A stretch of 64,000 nucleotides of DNA, taken from the NCBI GenBank assembly GCA_900768815.1, contig CAAGEE010000004.1, positions 124,001 through 188,000 of the forward strand, read 5' to 3'. The number at the start of each line of letters is the position of its first letter. Within the stretch, counting starts at the first letter, position 1. Below are positions 46,138-55,928 of the stretch, piece by piece. The position numbers were made by a program, and so were the translations under genes. The notes under the pieces are model-generated. The model had not been told where the DNA came from and did no database searches. It saw only the letters and a list, made by a program, of their open reading frames with translations. The stretch comes from Bacilli bacterium. Lineage in GTDB: Bacteria > Bacillota_I > Bacilli_A > RF39 > UBA660.

Positions 46138-47619
46138 ATGAGAGAGTTTACAGAACAAGAGTTAGTTAGAAGAGCGAAAGCTGAAGAAATTAGATCATTA
46201 GGTATGGATCCATTTGGACATAGATTTGATACTAATACTAATTCAAAAAAACTTAATGAGATGTATAGTGATAAAACTAAAGAAGATTTAGAAGGAAATG
46301 AAGAAAAATATATTGTTGCTGGTAGAATTATGACTAAGCGCCGTAAAGGTAAAGCTGGTTTCTTCCATATTCAAGATAGATATGGACAGTTACAAGTTTA
46401 TATTCGTGAAGATGCTGTTGGTGAAGAAAATTATGACTTATTTAAGAAGTCTGATATTGGTGATATAGTGGGTATTGAGGGTACAGTATTTAGAACAGAT
46501 ACTGGAGAACTTAGTATTAGAGCTACTAAGTATATTCATTTAGTTAAAGCATTAAGACCTTTACCAGAAAAGTTCCACGGTTTAACTGATGTTGAGGAAA
46601 GATATAGAAGACGTTATGTTGATTTAATAATGAATGAAGAATCTAGACGTGTTGCTTTTACTAGACCTAGAATTATTAGGTGCATTCAAAAATATATGGA
46701 TAGTTTAGGATTTGTTGAGGTTGAAACTCCAGTTTTAACTACATTACTTACTGGTGCTAGTGCTAGACCTTTTGTTACACATCATAATGCACAAGATTTG
46801 GATATGTATTTACGTATTGCTTTAGAATTGCCACTAAAGAGATTATTAGTTGGTGGTATGGAGGCTGTTTATGAGATTGGTCGTGTATTTAGAAATGAAG
46901 GTATGGATACTAGACATAATCCAGAATTTACAGAATTAGAAGCATATCTTGCTTATAGTAACCTTGATGGTATGATGGATATGACTGAAGAGATGTTCCA
47001 AACTATTGGTAAGGAAGTATTTGGTCGTTTGAAATTTAATTGGTTAGGTCATGAAATTAACTTAGAAGGTCCTTGGAAGAGAGTTAGTATGGTTGAATCT
47101 ATTAAAGAAAAGACTGGTATTGACTTTAAGAAAGAGATGAGCTTAGAAGAAGCTTTAAAATTGGCTGATGAACATCATATTTCAGTTGAAGAGCATGAAA
47201 AGAGTTTTGGACATATTGTTAACTTGTTCTTTGAAAAGTATGTTGAAGATACTTTAATTCAACCAACATTCTTATATGGTCATCCAATTGAAATTAGTCC
47301 ATTGACAAAGAAGAATCCTGAAGATCCAAGATTTGTTGATAGATTTGAATTATTTATTGCTGGTAAAGAATTTGCTAATGCATATACTGAGTTAAATGAT
47401 CCTATTGATCAATTAGAAAGATTTGAAGCTCAATTAAAAGAAAAAGATTTAGGTAATGAAGAGGCAAATGATATTGATATGGACTTTGTAGAAGCATTAG
47501 AGTATGGTATGCCTCCAGCTGGTGGAATTGGTTATGGAATAGATAGATTATGTATGTTATTCTTAGAACAAGATTCTATTAGGGATGTATTATTATTCCC
47601 GACTATGAAACAAAGATAA
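46138..47619 (+). CDS. lysS: lysyl-tRNA synthetase, class II
   Basis: The 493-residue protein has an N-terminal OB-fold anticodon domain ([16 protein letters not shown]), motif 2 [20 protein letters not shown] and motif 3 [13 protein letters not shown]. It charges tRNA-Lys. An AAGAGGAG site precedes the ATG and a hairpin terminator follows. The length is normal. Confidence 0.97.
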   Translation: MREFTEQELVRRAKAEEIRSLGMDPFGHRFDTNTNSKKLNEMYSDKTKEDLEGNEEKYIVAGRIMTKRRKGKAGFFHIQDRYGQLQVYIREDAVGEENYDLFKKSDIGDIVGIEGTVFRTDTGELSIRATKYIHLVKALRPLPEKFHGLTDVEERYRRRYVDLIMNEESRRVAFTRPRIIRCIQKYMDSLGFVEVETPVLTTLLTGASARPFVTHHNAQDLDMYLRIALELPLKRLLVGGMEAVYEIGRVFRNEGMDTRHNPEFTELEAYLAYSNLDGMMDMTEEMFQTIGKEVFGRLKFNWLGHEINLEGPWKRVSMVESIKEKTGIDFKKEMSLEEALKLADEHHISVEEHEKSFGHIVNLFFEKYVEDTLIQPTFLYGHPIEISPLTKKNPEDPRFVDRFELFIAGKEFANAYTELNDPIDQLERFEAQLKEKDLGNEEANDIDMDFVEALEYGMPPAGGIGYGIDRLCMLFLEQDSIRDVLLFPTMKQR

Positions 47620-47635
47620 TTTAGATATAAATTTT

Positions 47636-47663
47636 AAAAAGCGGCTAAAAAAGTCGTTTTTTT
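47636..47663 (+). terminator. terminator of lysS
   Basis: AAAAAGCGGC pairs with GTCGTTTTTT (two G-T pairs) around 7 bases, continuing into a T-run. Confidence 0.7.
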
Positions 47664-47685
47664 GTGCTAAAAACGTTGTAAATAC

Positions 47686-47713
47686 TTGTAAAATGGGTTG
47701 TATGTAGTATAAT
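47686..47713 (+). promoter_or_regulatory. promoter of the YfcC-like transporter gene
   Basis: TTGTAA and TATAAT are 16 bases apart, just before GGGAGG and the ATG. Confidence 0.6.
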
Positions 47714-47731
47714 TATAGTGGGAGGTTAATT

Positions 47732-49549
47732 ATGAAAAAACACAATATTTCAACGATCGTTTTATTGATTGTAACATTTTTGATGCTTGTTTCTTGGTTC
47801 TTACCTGATGCTGACTGGGCTTATATAGTAAAACTTGTTCTTTGGGTAGCTGAATTTGTATTAGTATTAATTGCTATACGTGATAAGAGTACAAGCCTTA
47901 AGGTTGTGCTAATTTCTACTTTGGCACTTATGTTACTTACTTGGATATTGCCAGCTGCTTATTATTCAAGTGGTCAATATATTGATCAAGGTCACCAACA
48001 AATGGGATTATTTGATTTATTCAATTATCCAGTGACTGCACTTTCTTATTTTGGTTATATAGCTTTCTTTGTGTTAGCTATTGGTGCTTTCTATGGCATA
48101 CTAAATAAGATTCCTGCTTATCGTACTTTCTTAGATAAATTTGTTTCAAAGGTACGTGGAACAGAAAAATTTGTATTAGTAATTATTATATTACTACTTG
48201 CTGTTCTAACTTCAATTGGAGGTATGCAATTAGCTTTACTTGCGTTATTCCCAATGTTAGTATCAATAATCTTATTAATGGGATTTGATAAGATGGTTGC
48301 TGCTATGACATTAGTAGGTTCAGTTATGATTGGTATGGCTGGTTCTACTTATGCTTATGGTAATACTAATATAATTTTAACTATTTTATCTATCAATATT
48401 ACTTCTGAAATGATTACTAAAGTTGTTATTTTAGTATTAGGATTAGTTTTATTAATTGCTAATATAATGTTATATATTAAGAAAACCGATTCAGTTACTA
48501 AAGTTATTGCTAAGGATTCAAAGAAGAATATGGAAAAAGAAGATAAGAAATTAGAAGTAAAGGAAACTAAGGTTGTTAAAGAAGAAAAAACTACTAAGTC
48601 TTCTAATTCTAGTAAAACAACTAAATCCACTTCTAAATCAGGTAAAAGTTCTAAGAGTAACTCTAAAAATGGAACAAAGAAGAATACTAAGTCTTCATCT
48701 AGAAAGAATATTAAAGCAGCTGTAAAAGATGAAGAAGTTATAGTAGTTAAAGAGGCTGTTAATGGAGGAGATGCAGTAACTAAGTTAGTTCCTAGTGAAG
48801 TTTCTACTCAACATAATATTTGGCCATTTTCTTTAATGTTTATATTATTCTTTGTACTATTAGTTTTAGCATATTTACCATGGGTTAATGGTTTTGGTGT
48901 TAATGCATTTACCGATGCTACTAAAGCTGTTTCTGAATTTGAATTATTTGGATTCCCAATCTTTGGAAAATTATTGGGTACTGTAAATTCATTTGGTAAT
49001 TGGACTGTTGTTGATATGTTATTACCAATGGCACTTATTATTCTATTCTTAGCTTTAGTTTATAAGGTTAAGGTTCAAGATATTTTAGATGGTGCTTTAG
49101 CTGGTATTAAGAAAGCTTTACCTTTAGGTTTGATAGTAGTTTTACTATATGCTTGTTTAGTAATTGTTACATATCATCCATTCCAATTAGTTATTTATAA
49201 AACATTACTAGGTGTAATTGATAAGTTTGGAGTAGTTGGAGCATTAATGTCTTCGTTAGTTGCTATGTTAGCAAGTATATTTAATGTTGATCCAAGTTAT
49301 ACTTTCCAAAGTGTACTTCTATATTTAGCAAGTGTTGTTACTGATAATACAGTTTATCCAGTAATTGGAGTTATTTTCCAAGCTATGTATGGATTTACAA
49401 TGTTATTTGCACCAACTAGTGTAATTTTAATGGTTGTATTATCATACTTAGATATTCCATATACTAAGTGGATTAAAACTATTTGGAAATTATTATTAGA
49501 AGTTTTAGTAGTATTATTAATAGTGTTTATTTTATTAGTTGTACTTTAG
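47732..49549 (+). CDS. YfcC-like transporter with Lys/Ser-rich central loop
   Basis: The 605-residue protein has about 12 or more membrane segments in two halves and resembles YfcC-type ion-transporter superfamily antiporters (LTWILPAAYY near the start, SIGGMQLAL, and a second-half YTFQSVLLYLASVV). Between the halves, residues about 255-345 form a low-complexity cytoplasmic loop rich in Lys, Ser, Thr and Glu. An extra N-terminal pair of helices is also present. The substrate is unknown; basic amino acids are suggested for the family. A promoter and terminator flank it as a single-gene unit. Confidence 0.7.
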   Translation: MKKHNISTIVLLIVTFLMLVSWFLPDADWAYIVKLVLWVAEFVLVLIAIRDKSTSLKVVLISTLALMLLTWILPAAYYSSGQYIDQGHQQMGLFDLFNYPVTALSYFGYIAFFVLAIGAFYGILNKIPAYRTFLDKFVSKVRGTEKFVLVIIILLLAVLTSIGGMQLALLALFPMLVSIILLMGFDKMVAAMTLVGSVMIGMAGSTYAYGNTNIILTILSINITSEMITKVVILVLGLVLLIANIMLYIKKTDSVTKVIAKDSKKNMEKEDKKLEVKETKVVKEEKTTKSSNSSKTTKSTSKSGKSSKSNSKNGTKKNTKSSSRKNIKAAVKDEEVIVVKEAVNGGDAVTKLVPSEVSTQHNIWPFSLMFILFFVLLVLAYLPWVNGFGVNAFTDATKAVSEFELFGFPIFGKLLGTVNSFGNWTVVDMLLPMALIILFLALVYKVKVQDILDGALAGIKKALPLGLIVVLLYACLVIVTYHPFQLVIYKTLLGVIDKFGVVGALMSSLVAMLASIFNVDPSYTFQSVLLYLASVVTDNTVYPVIGVIFQAMYGFTMLFAPTSVILMVVLSYLDIPYTKWIKTIWKLLLEVLVVLLIVFILLVVL

Positions 49550-49558
49550 AATTTTAAT

Positions 49559-49582
49559 GGAGGCTTAGGCCTCTTTTTTTTG
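49559..49582 (+). terminator. terminator of the transporter gene
   Basis: GAGGC, TTAG and GCCTC form a hairpin followed by eight T residues. Confidence 0.9.
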
Positions 49583-49615
49583 CTTTTTTTGTCTTTTTTT
49601 TGTGGACGTAATTTA

Positions 49616-49645
49616 TTGATTTTAGACTCATACTAGAAATAAAAT
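49616..49645 (+). promoter_or_regulatory. possible promoter of clpC
   Basis: TTGATT and TAAAAT are 18 bases apart. I see no CtsR operator. Confidence 0.4.
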
Positions 49646-49667
49646 TAAGATAGGGAGATGATAAGAT

Positions 49668-51893
49668 TTGTTTTCTAAGTTTTCAGAGGATGCACAAAAA
49701 GTATTATTAATGGCAAAAAAAGAAATGTTAGAGTTAAAACATCCATATGTTGGGAGTGAGCATTTACTCCTTGCTATTTTACATAATAAAGATTTAGTTA
49801 TTACACAGTTATTGGAGGAGTATGGAATTGTATATCAGAAGTATAGAGATGAAATAATTAGGGTTATTGGAATTGGTAAAGCAACTAGTAATTGGTTTTT
49901 ATATACGCCACTATTAAAAAGAATAATTGAAAATACAATACTTGAATGTAGAGATGGGGAATCCATAGTTACTGTGGAAAGATTATTTATTTCTCTTTTA
50001 GAAGAGGGAGATGGTGTTGCAAATAGAATATTAATGGGTATGAATATTGATGTTGATGTTTTGTATGAGAAGTTTTCTGATAAGATAATTGTTCATTCTA
50101 GTAAAAAAAGTAGGAATTTGTATATAGAAGAGTTTGCGGTTGATTTGAATAAAAAATATATTGATGAAGGTTTTGATCCTGTTGTTGGTAGAGATGATAA
50201 GGTTGGTAGATTGATAGAGGTTTTATTAAGACGTACTAAGAATAATCCACTACTTATAGGTGAGGCTGGTGTAGGTAAGACAGCAATTGTAGAAGAACTA
50301 GTCCGTAGAATAGTTAATGGTAGAGTGCCAAAGAAACTTGAAAATAATAGGGTATTTAGTATATCTATGGCTTGTTTAATATCTGGTACTAAATATCGGG
50401 GAGAGTTTGAAGAAAGAATTAATAAAATTATTAGTGAAGTTGAAAGGGAGCCGAATGTAATTTTATTTATAGATGAAATTCATACTTTGGTTGGTGCTGG
50501 TGGAGCGGAAGGTGCGATAGATGCTTCTAATATACTTAAACCATACTTATCTAGAGGAAAAATCAGAGTTATAGGCGCAACTACTATTGATGAGTATAAA
50601 AAATATTTAGAAAGAGATAAGGCGTTAGATAGAAGATTTCAAAAAATATATATCGAAGAAGCTAGTATTAGTGAGACAGAAAATATTTTATTTGGGCTTA
50701 GAGAATTGTATGAGAATTATCACGGGGTTAAGATTAGTAATGAGATGATTAAACTTATTGTTAATTTAACTGAGAGATATGTTAGTATTGGAAAATTTCC
50801 TGATAAAGCAATTGATGTTTTGGATGAGGCTTGTTGTAAGACTTCTATTATAGATAGTAATGTAGAAAAAAAGAGTAAGCACTTATTGATGGAGATTAAC
50901 GATGTTAAAACTAATAAAAATAAAGCTATTATTAATCATGATTATAAGCTAGCGACAGAACTTAAGAATAAACAAGTAGAATTAGAAAGTGTTTTTAATA
51001 AGAAGTTTTTAAGTTGTAGTTGTGATAATTTGGTTAAAAATATTACTGAGGATACTGTTTATGAGGTTATTTTCTCTAAGACTAAAATACCGATTAAGAA
51101 TATATTAAACTTGGATAGGAAAGCAATTTTTAATACTTTACGAAAGAAAATAATTGGACAAGATAAGGCTATAAAAGAAATTGTTGATTTAACAGTTATG
51201 CCTAAAGTTCCTAAAAAAGTACCATACTCACTACTTTTGGTTGGTAAAACTGGAGTTGGTAAAACGTTTTTGGTAAAAGAGTATGCTAAGCTACTTTATA
51301 GTAAGGAAGCATTTATTAGAATTGATATGAGTGAATATAGAGAAAGGCATACAATTAGTAAAATAATAGGCTCACCCCCAGGATATGTTGGTTATAGTGA
51401 AAATAATTATCTTTTGAATAGAATAAAGAATAATCCATACTCGGTAATTTTAATTGATGAGATAGAGAAGGCACATCCTGATGTATTAAAACTATTTTTA
51501 CAAGTATTTGATGATGGATTTATGACTGATTCTTTGGGTGAAGTTATTGATTTTAGGAATACTGTTATTTTTATGACATCTAATTTAGGAACAGATATTA
51601 ATAATATTGGTTTTTCTGATACTAATGATGTTATAGTAGATAAATTTAAAGATTTCTTAGGAATAGAATTTGTTAATAGAATAGATAAAATTATATATTT
51701 TAATGGTATTGATGAAAAAGCTATTAATAAAATAATAAGAGTACAAGCTCTGAGTGCTGGCTTTTTAAAAAATGAACTTAGTTTGGAGTTTATTAATAAA
51801 ATAAAAAAGAGATGCAATTATAAAGAGTTTGGAGCAAGACATGTTTCGAAGGTTTTAAGAGAGGAGTTAAGTAATAAAATAAATAATCGTTAG
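49668..51893 (+). CDS. clpC: ClpC-type AAA+ unfoldase
   Basis: The 741-residue protein has a Clp N domain (FSEDAQKVLLMAKKEML), a first AAA domain (GEAGVGKTA, VILFIDEIHTLVGAG), a UVR-like middle segment, and a second AAA domain (GKTGVGKTF, VILIDEIEKAHPDV). Its IGF loop near residue 646 is the ClpP-docking motif. It feeds proteins to ClpP. Bacillus ClpC is about 810 residues; this one is shorter at the C-terminus. The start is TTG after GGGAG. ctsR, mcsA and mcsB, normally upstream, are absent. Confidence 0.92.
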   Translation: MFSKFSEDAQKVLLMAKKEMLELKHPYVGSEHLLLAILHNKDLVITQLLEEYGIVYQKYRDEIIRVIGIGKATSNWFLYTPLLKRIIENTILECRDGESIVTVERLFISLLEEGDGVANRILMGMNIDVDVLYEKFSDKIIVHSSKKSRNLYIEEFAVDLNKKYIDEGFDPVVGRDDKVGRLIEVLLRRTKNNPLLIGEAGVGKTAIVEELVRRIVNGRVPKKLENNRVFSISMACLISGTKYRGEFEERINKIISEVEREPNVILFIDEIHTLVGAGGAEGAIDASNILKPYLSRGKIRVIGATTIDEYKKYLERDKALDRRFQKIYIEEASISETENILFGLRELYENYHGVKISNEMIKLIVNLTERYVSIGKFPDKAIDVLDEACCKTSIIDSNVEKKSKHLLMEINDVKTNKNKAIINHDYKLATELKNKQVELESVFNKKFLSCSCDNLVKNITEDTVYEVIFSKTKIPIKNILNLDRKAIFNTLRKKIIGQDKAIKEIVDLTVMPKVPKKVPYSLLLVGKTGVGKTFLVKEYAKLLYSKEAFIRIDMSEYRERHTISKIIGSPPGYVGYSENNYLLNRIKNNPYSVILIDEIEKAHPDVLKLFLQVFDDGFMTDSLGEVIDFRNTVIFMTSNLGTDINNIGFSDTNDVIVDKFKDFLGIEFVNRIDKIIYFNGIDEKAINKIIRVQALSAGFLKNELSLEFINKIKKRCNYKEFGARHVSKVLREELSNKINNR

Positions 51894-51913
51894 TTTATTT
51901 TTTATGATTATTA

Positions 51914-51922
51914 TGGTATACT
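51914..51922 (+). promoter_or_regulatory. extended -10 promoter of cysS
   Basis: TGGTATACT is a TG-extended -10 in the 48-base gap before cysS. Confidence 0.55.
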
Positions 51923-51941
51923 TACGTCACGAGGTGAAAAA

Positions 51942-53333
51942 ATGAAATTATATAACACATTGTCAAAAAAAGTTCAGGAATTTATTCCTAATGAAGAGGG
52001 TAAGGTTAAGATGTATACTTGTGGTCCTACAGTATATAATTATGCACATATAGGTAATTTACGTACTTATATTTCTGAGGATGTCTTAGAGAAAGGTTTG
52101 AAATTTATTGGCTATAAAGTAGAGAGAGTAATGAATATTACTGATGTTGGTCATTTAGTTGGTGATGGTGATGATGGTGAAGACAAGATGATGGTTGCTG
52201 CTAAAAGAGAACATAAGTCTTCTCTAGAAATAGCTAAATTTTATACTGATTGTTTTTTTGATGATTGTTGTAAATTGAATATTAGAAAGCCTGATGTAGT
52301 ATCTAATGCTACTGATAATATAGATATGTATATTAAAATGATTACAAAACTATTGGAAGATGGGTATGCTTATATTTCTAATGGTAATGTATATTATGAT
52401 ACTTCTAAATTTCCTAATTACTATGAATTGTCTGGTCGTAATAGTGAAGATTTAATGGTTGCGGTTAGAAATGATATAGAAGTGGATGATGCTAAGAAGA
52501 ATCCATTTGACTTTGGATTATGGTTTACTAATTCGAAGTTTGATAATCAAGAATTACAATGGGATTCGCCATGGGGTAGAGGATATCCTGGGTGGCATAT
52601 AGAATGTTCTGGTATTTCAATCAGTAATTTAGGAGAAAGACTAGATATTCACTGTGGAGCAGAAGATGCAATATTTCCACATCATACTAATGAAATTGCT
52701 CAAAGTGAAGCTTATTTGGGACATAAATGGTGTAATTATTGGGTTCATATGGGATTTTTAAATGATAAAAGTGGTAAGATGAGTAAATCTAAGGGAGAAT
52801 TTTTAACTGTTTCTCTACTAGAAAGTAAAGGTTATAATCCTTTAAGTTATCGTTACTTATGTTTGAATTCTTATTATCATAATCAACTAGTGTTTAGTTA
52901 TGATATATTAGATGGAGCCCAAAAAGCTTACTTAAAACTAAAGAATCGTGTTTCTAAACTAGGTGTAGGAGAAGTAAATAGTGAAAAATACGACTTATAC
53001 GTCAAAAAGTTTGGCGATTGTATTGAGGATGATTTAAATACTTCTAATATGGTTACTTTAGTTTATGATGTCTTAAAAGATGAGTCATTAAATGATGGTA
53101 CTAAGAGAAAAATTATTTCTAAGTTTGATGAGGTATTATCGCTTGATTTATTTAAAGAAGAAGAAAAGAAAAATAGTCATGATGAGAAAATGATTAATGA
53201 AAAGATTAAATTACGTAATGAAGCTAAGAAAAATAAAGATTTTGCTAAAGCTGATAAGATTAGAGATGAGTTGTTAGAGATGGGTATTCGTTTGATTGAT
53301 ACTAGAGAGGGTACAACTTACGAGGTAATTTAA
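51942..53333 (+). CDS. cysS: cysteinyl-tRNA synthetase
   Basis: The 463-residue class I synthetase has the zinc/HIGH region YTCGPTVYNYAHIGNLRTY, WHIECSGIS, HHTNEIAQSEA and KMSKSKGEF. It charges tRNA-Cys. GAGGTGA precedes the ATG. It heads the cysS-mrnC-rlmB block conserved in Firmicutes, although cysE, usually upstream, is absent. Confidence 0.97.
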   Translation: MKLYNTLSKKVQEFIPNEEGKVKMYTCGPTVYNYAHIGNLRTYISEDVLEKGLKFIGYKVERVMNITDVGHLVGDGDDGEDKMMVAAKREHKSSLEIAKFYTDCFFDDCCKLNIRKPDVVSNATDNIDMYIKMITKLLEDGYAYISNGNVYYDTSKFPNYYELSGRNSEDLMVAVRNDIEVDDAKKNPFDFGLWFTNSKFDNQELQWDSPWGRGYPGWHIECSGISISNLGERLDIHCGAEDAIFPHHTNEIAQSEAYLGHKWCNYWVHMGFLNDKSGKMSKSKGEFLTVSLLESKGYNPLSYRYLCLNSYYHNQLVFSYDILDGAQKAYLKLKNRVSKLGVGEVNSEKYDLYVKKFGDCIEDDLNTSNMVTLVYDVLKDESLNDGTKRKIISKFDEVLSLDLFKEEEKKNSHDEKMINEKIKLRNEAKKNKDFAKADKIRDELLEMGIRLIDTREGTTYEVI

Positions 53334-53349
53334 TTATACTTAGGTATTT

Positions 53350-53377
53350 ATATCTACACATTGTTTTGTGTAGATAT
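53350..53377 (+). other. perfect 11-bp hairpin between cysS and mrnC
   Basis: ATATCTACACA and its exact complement enclose TTGTTT. A long T-run is lacking, so it may be a weak terminator or an RNA-processing or stability hairpin. A TTGTTT/TATAAT pair 17 bases apart (53361-53389) overlaps it and could be the mrnC promoter. Confidence 0.55.
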
Positions 53378-53408
53378 TTATTTTATAATTGTTGTAGGAA
53401 GTGATTTT

Positions 53409-53783
53409 ATGTCTACTAAAGAGATTAATGTATTAGTACTTGCTTATTTAGGAGATACAATTTATGAAAATTATGTAAGAAAATACTTGATAAAGTCTGG
53501 AATTGGTAATGTTAATGATTTACAGGGAAAAGCAATTTCCTTTGTAAGTGCTAGTAGTCAGGCTAAATTTGTGACTATGATGCTTGATAATGATTTTTTA
53601 ACAGATGAAGAGGTTGAGGTATTTAAAAGAGCAAGAAATTATAAAACAACTTCTCATCCTAAGAGTTGTGATATTATTACATATAAGTTTGCTACTGGGT
53701 TAGAAGCTGTTATTGGGTATTTGGAGTTAGAAAATAAAAGGGAAAGAATAGACGAGATTATGAAGTTTATATTGGGTGATTAA
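53409..53783 (+). CDS. mrnC: Mini-ribonuclease III
   Basis: The 124-residue protein is an RNase III catalytic domain without the double-strand RNA-binding domain (LAYLGDTIYENYVRKYLI, with the acidic signature). In Bacillus it matures the 23S rRNA ends. The ATG at 53409 follows AGGAAGTGA. It lies between cysS and rlmB as in Bacillus. Confidence 0.93.
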   Translation: MSTKEINVLVLAYLGDTIYENYVRKYLIKSGIGNVNDLQGKAISFVSASSQAKFVTMMLDNDFLTDEEVEVFKRARNYKTTSHPKSCDIITYKFATGLEAVIGYLELENKRERIDEIMKFILGD

Positions 53784-53787
53784 GAAG

Positions 53788-54486
53788 ATGTTAGTATATG
53801 GAAGAAATGTTGCAAGAGAGTTGCTGGAAAATAATAAAAAAGTTCAAAAAATCATTTTGCAGGATGGGTTTAATGATAAAGAGATAAAATTACTTATTGA
53901 TTTAAAGAAAATACCGGTTCAATATAAGTCAAAAAGAGAAATTGATGATTTGGCTAATGGGGTACATCAAGGTATAATCTTATTTATTCCGGATTACAAG
54001 TATAAATATTTAGATGATGTTTTAACAGATGATGCTTCATTTTTTGTACTTCTGGATCATATTGAAGATCCACATAATTTGGGAGCTATTGTTAGAACAT
54101 GTGAAGCTGCTGGAGTAGATGCAATTATTATGCCTAGGGATAGACAAGTACAAGTTAATGCTACTGTTATGAAGACTAGTGTTGGTACTTTAGAGAATGT
54201 TGATATTGTTACTGTTTCTAACTTAAATAATACTATTTCTGAATTAAAGAAGAATGGTTTTTGGGTAGTTGGAACTGCACTTGAAGATAGTGTTGATTAT
54301 AGAAGTATTGATTATTCTTCTAAGATTGCATTAATTATAGGAAATGAAAATTCTGGTATGTCTAACTTGGTAAAGAAATCATGCGATTTTATTGCTAAAA
54401 TACCAATGTATGGTATTACTAATAGTTTAAATGCATCTGTAGCAGCTGGAATTATGATATATGAGGTAATCCGTAATAGAAAGTAG
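53788..54486 (+). CDS. rlmB: RlmB-type 23S rRNA 2'-O-methyltransferase
   Basis: The 232-residue SpoU-family methyltransferase has LVYGRNVARELL, LDHIEDPHNLGAIVRTCEAAG and the knot motifs IGNENSGMS and NSLNASVAAGI. It methylates G2251 in E. coli; the substrate is inferred. I use ATG 53788 with GGTGA 8 bases upstream; an in-frame GTG at 53776 lies inside the mrnC end. Confidence 0.94.
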   Translation: MLVYGRNVARELLENNKKVQKIILQDGFNDKEIKLLIDLKKIPVQYKSKREIDDLANGVHQGIILFIPDYKYKYLDDVLTDDASFFVLLDHIEDPHNLGAIVRTCEAAGVDAIIMPRDRQVQVNATVMKTSVGTLENVDIVTVSNLNNTISELKKNGFWVVGTALEDSVDYRSIDYSSKIALIIGNENSGMSNLVKKSCDFIAKIPMYGITNSLNASVAAGIMIYEVIRNRK

Positions 54487-54492
54487 GTATTT

Positions 54493-55074
54493 ATGGATTA
54501 TAAAGATTTAAATGATTATGAAGTTGTTTATATGATTAGGGAAAATGATGATGATGCTAGGGAGATTATATTTAATAAATATATTCCGATAGTTAAGAGA
54601 ATAGCTTCTAATTATTTGTCGTATGCTAAATTAGCTAAAATTGAATATGATGATTTAGTACAGGAGGGATTAATTGCTTTAAATATAGCAATTAATAAAT
54701 ATAACGAGGAAACTGGACCTTTGTTTTATACTTTTGTAAGTGTTTGTGTAGAAAGAAGAATAATAACTTATTGTAGACGAATGAGTTCTTCTAAACATTA
54801 TGTTTTAAATAATGCATTATCAGATGATTCTTTATATGGCGTTTGTGATGATAAGACACCGGAATTTTATTTTAATGAGAGGTGTTTAGATAAGGAATTT
54901 ATGCATTTTAAAAACATGTTTAATTTTAATGAGAGTTGTATTTTTGAACTTAGATATAATGGTTTTAGTTATAAGGAAATTAGTAGTCTTTTAGATATTC
55001 CTGTTACTACTATTGATGGTAGATTATATAAAATGAGGAAAATTTTACACAATAAGATAAAAAAAGCTTTTTAG
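54493..55074 (+). CDS. sigH: SigH-like RNA polymerase sigma factor
   Basis: The 193-residue sigma-70-type protein has region 2 (YDDLVQEGLIALNIAINKY, then FYTFVSVCVERRI) and a region 4 helix-turn-helix (LRYNGFSYKEISSLLDIPVTTIDGRLYKMRKIL). There is no region 3. Its place between rlmB and secE matches Bacillus sigH, which drives early sporulation and competence genes. The region 2 sequence is more divergent than in Bacillus, so regulon identity is inferred. Confidence 0.88.
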   Translation: MDYKDLNDYEVVYMIRENDDDAREIIFNKYIPIVKRIASNYLSYAKLAKIEYDDLVQEGLIALNIAINKYNEETGPLFYTFVSVCVERRIITYCRRMSSSKHYVLNNALSDDSLYGVCDDKTPEFYFNERCLDKEFMHFKNMFNFNESCIFELRYNGFSYKEISSLLDIPVTTIDGRLYKMRKILHNKIKKAF

Positions 55075-55077
55075 TAT

Positions 55078-55106
55078 TTGTTTTTTCTAATTTTTTGTTT
55101 TACAAT
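55078..55106 (+). promoter_or_regulatory. promoter of the kinase-like gene
   Basis: TTGTTT and TACAAT are 17 bases apart, ahead of the AGGGTGA ribosome site. Confidence 0.5.
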
Positions 55107-55124
55107 TATAGTAGGGTGAGTATG

Positions 55125-55832
55125 ATGATTGAAAATAAATTTAATTCATTTTCTAATAATAATATTACTCTTGCTGAATGGCTTTCTAATGGATATAGTT
55201 CAGAGGAGATTCATACTCTTTTTGTCAATATGGATAAGGCTATGAAGTATTTACATGAGAGGGGAGTTTGTATTGATTCTTTTAACCCTAATAATATTGA
55301 GATTTTAAATGGTTCTCTTGATCAAATTAGATTTATGAATTTGGGTTATATTCCTGTAGGAAGTGCTGTTGTTAATAAAGAATATGTTAGAGATGATATA
55401 GGACGTTCAGCCTTACTTCAAATTGGGATTTATGCTAATTGTTTGAATAATTTGAATCCTTCTTTTTTGAAAGAAAATTTTGAACGTTTTGAGATGTTTT
55501 TGCCTGAGGGGGATATTCCGTACTACAAGGGTGTTGTTGAAAGACGTGCTGCTGTTTATTTTAGTGATTATGTTGCTGAAAAGAGTAAGAGGGATTTGGA
55601 AGGACTTGAAACTGAATTAAATGAAGTAGGTGGAGTTGGTAAAGGTATTTCGCTAGTTAAGTCTAATGGTCATAGTTTGGTTGGTAACGATACTACTAAT
55701 AAGAGAATTAATGATTCTATATATAGAGATTTAAATGGGATTAATAATTCTGCCTATATTAGTTTTGTTTCAATACCATTTATTATTGCTGTTTTAGGTT
55801 TATTATTCATGTTAATTATGAGTTTTTCATGA
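55125..55832 (+). CDS. tail-anchored protein resembling a protein-kinase C-lobe
   Basis: The 235-residue protein has no clear family. Residues about 35-60 read like the end of helix E plus a catalytic loop of a protein kinase (MKYLHERGVCIDSFNPNNIEIL; compare YLH-x2-GI-x-HRDLKPxNIL), followed by RFMNLGYIP in place of the DFG segment and RDDIGRSALLQIG. The N-lobe with the ATP-binding Gly loop and Lys is absent. A single C-terminal membrane helix (about 215-234) would anchor it with the rest in the cytoplasm. It is probably a pseudokinase. The ATG just before at 55122 is an alternative start. It occupies the gap between sigH and secE. Confidence 0.6.
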   Translation: MIENKFNSFSNNNITLAEWLSNGYSSEEIHTLFVNMDKAMKYLHERGVCIDSFNPNNIEILNGSLDQIRFMNLGYIPVGSAVVNKEYVRDDIGRSALLQIGIYANCLNNLNPSFLKENFERFEMFLPEGDIPYYKGVVERRAAVYFSDYVAEKSKRDLEGLETELNEVGGVGKGISLVKSNGHSLVGNDTTNKRINDSIYRDLNGINNSAYISFVSIPFIIAVLGLLFMLIMSFS

Positions 55833-55838
55833 TTTTAT

Positions 55839-55867
55839 TTGACATTTCTAGGTGTTTGTGCTATTTT
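55839..55867 (+). promoter_or_regulatory. promoter of secE-nusG
   Basis: A perfect TTGACA is followed after 17 bases by TATTTT, with a TG extension (TGCTATTTT). Confidence 0.7.
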
Positions 55868-55873
55868 AATGGT

Positions 55874-55893
55874 GAGCACTTGGAAGTGTTTTT
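55874..55893 (+). terminator. leader hairpin with T-run upstream of secE
   Basis: GCACT, TGGA and AGTGT form a small hairpin directly followed by T residues. It begins at most a few bases after the expected start of the secE transcript, so it could act as an attenuator. Confidence 0.5.
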
Positions 55894-55928
55894 ATTTTGA
55901 AAAAATTATCTAAGGAGAATGATAGGAT

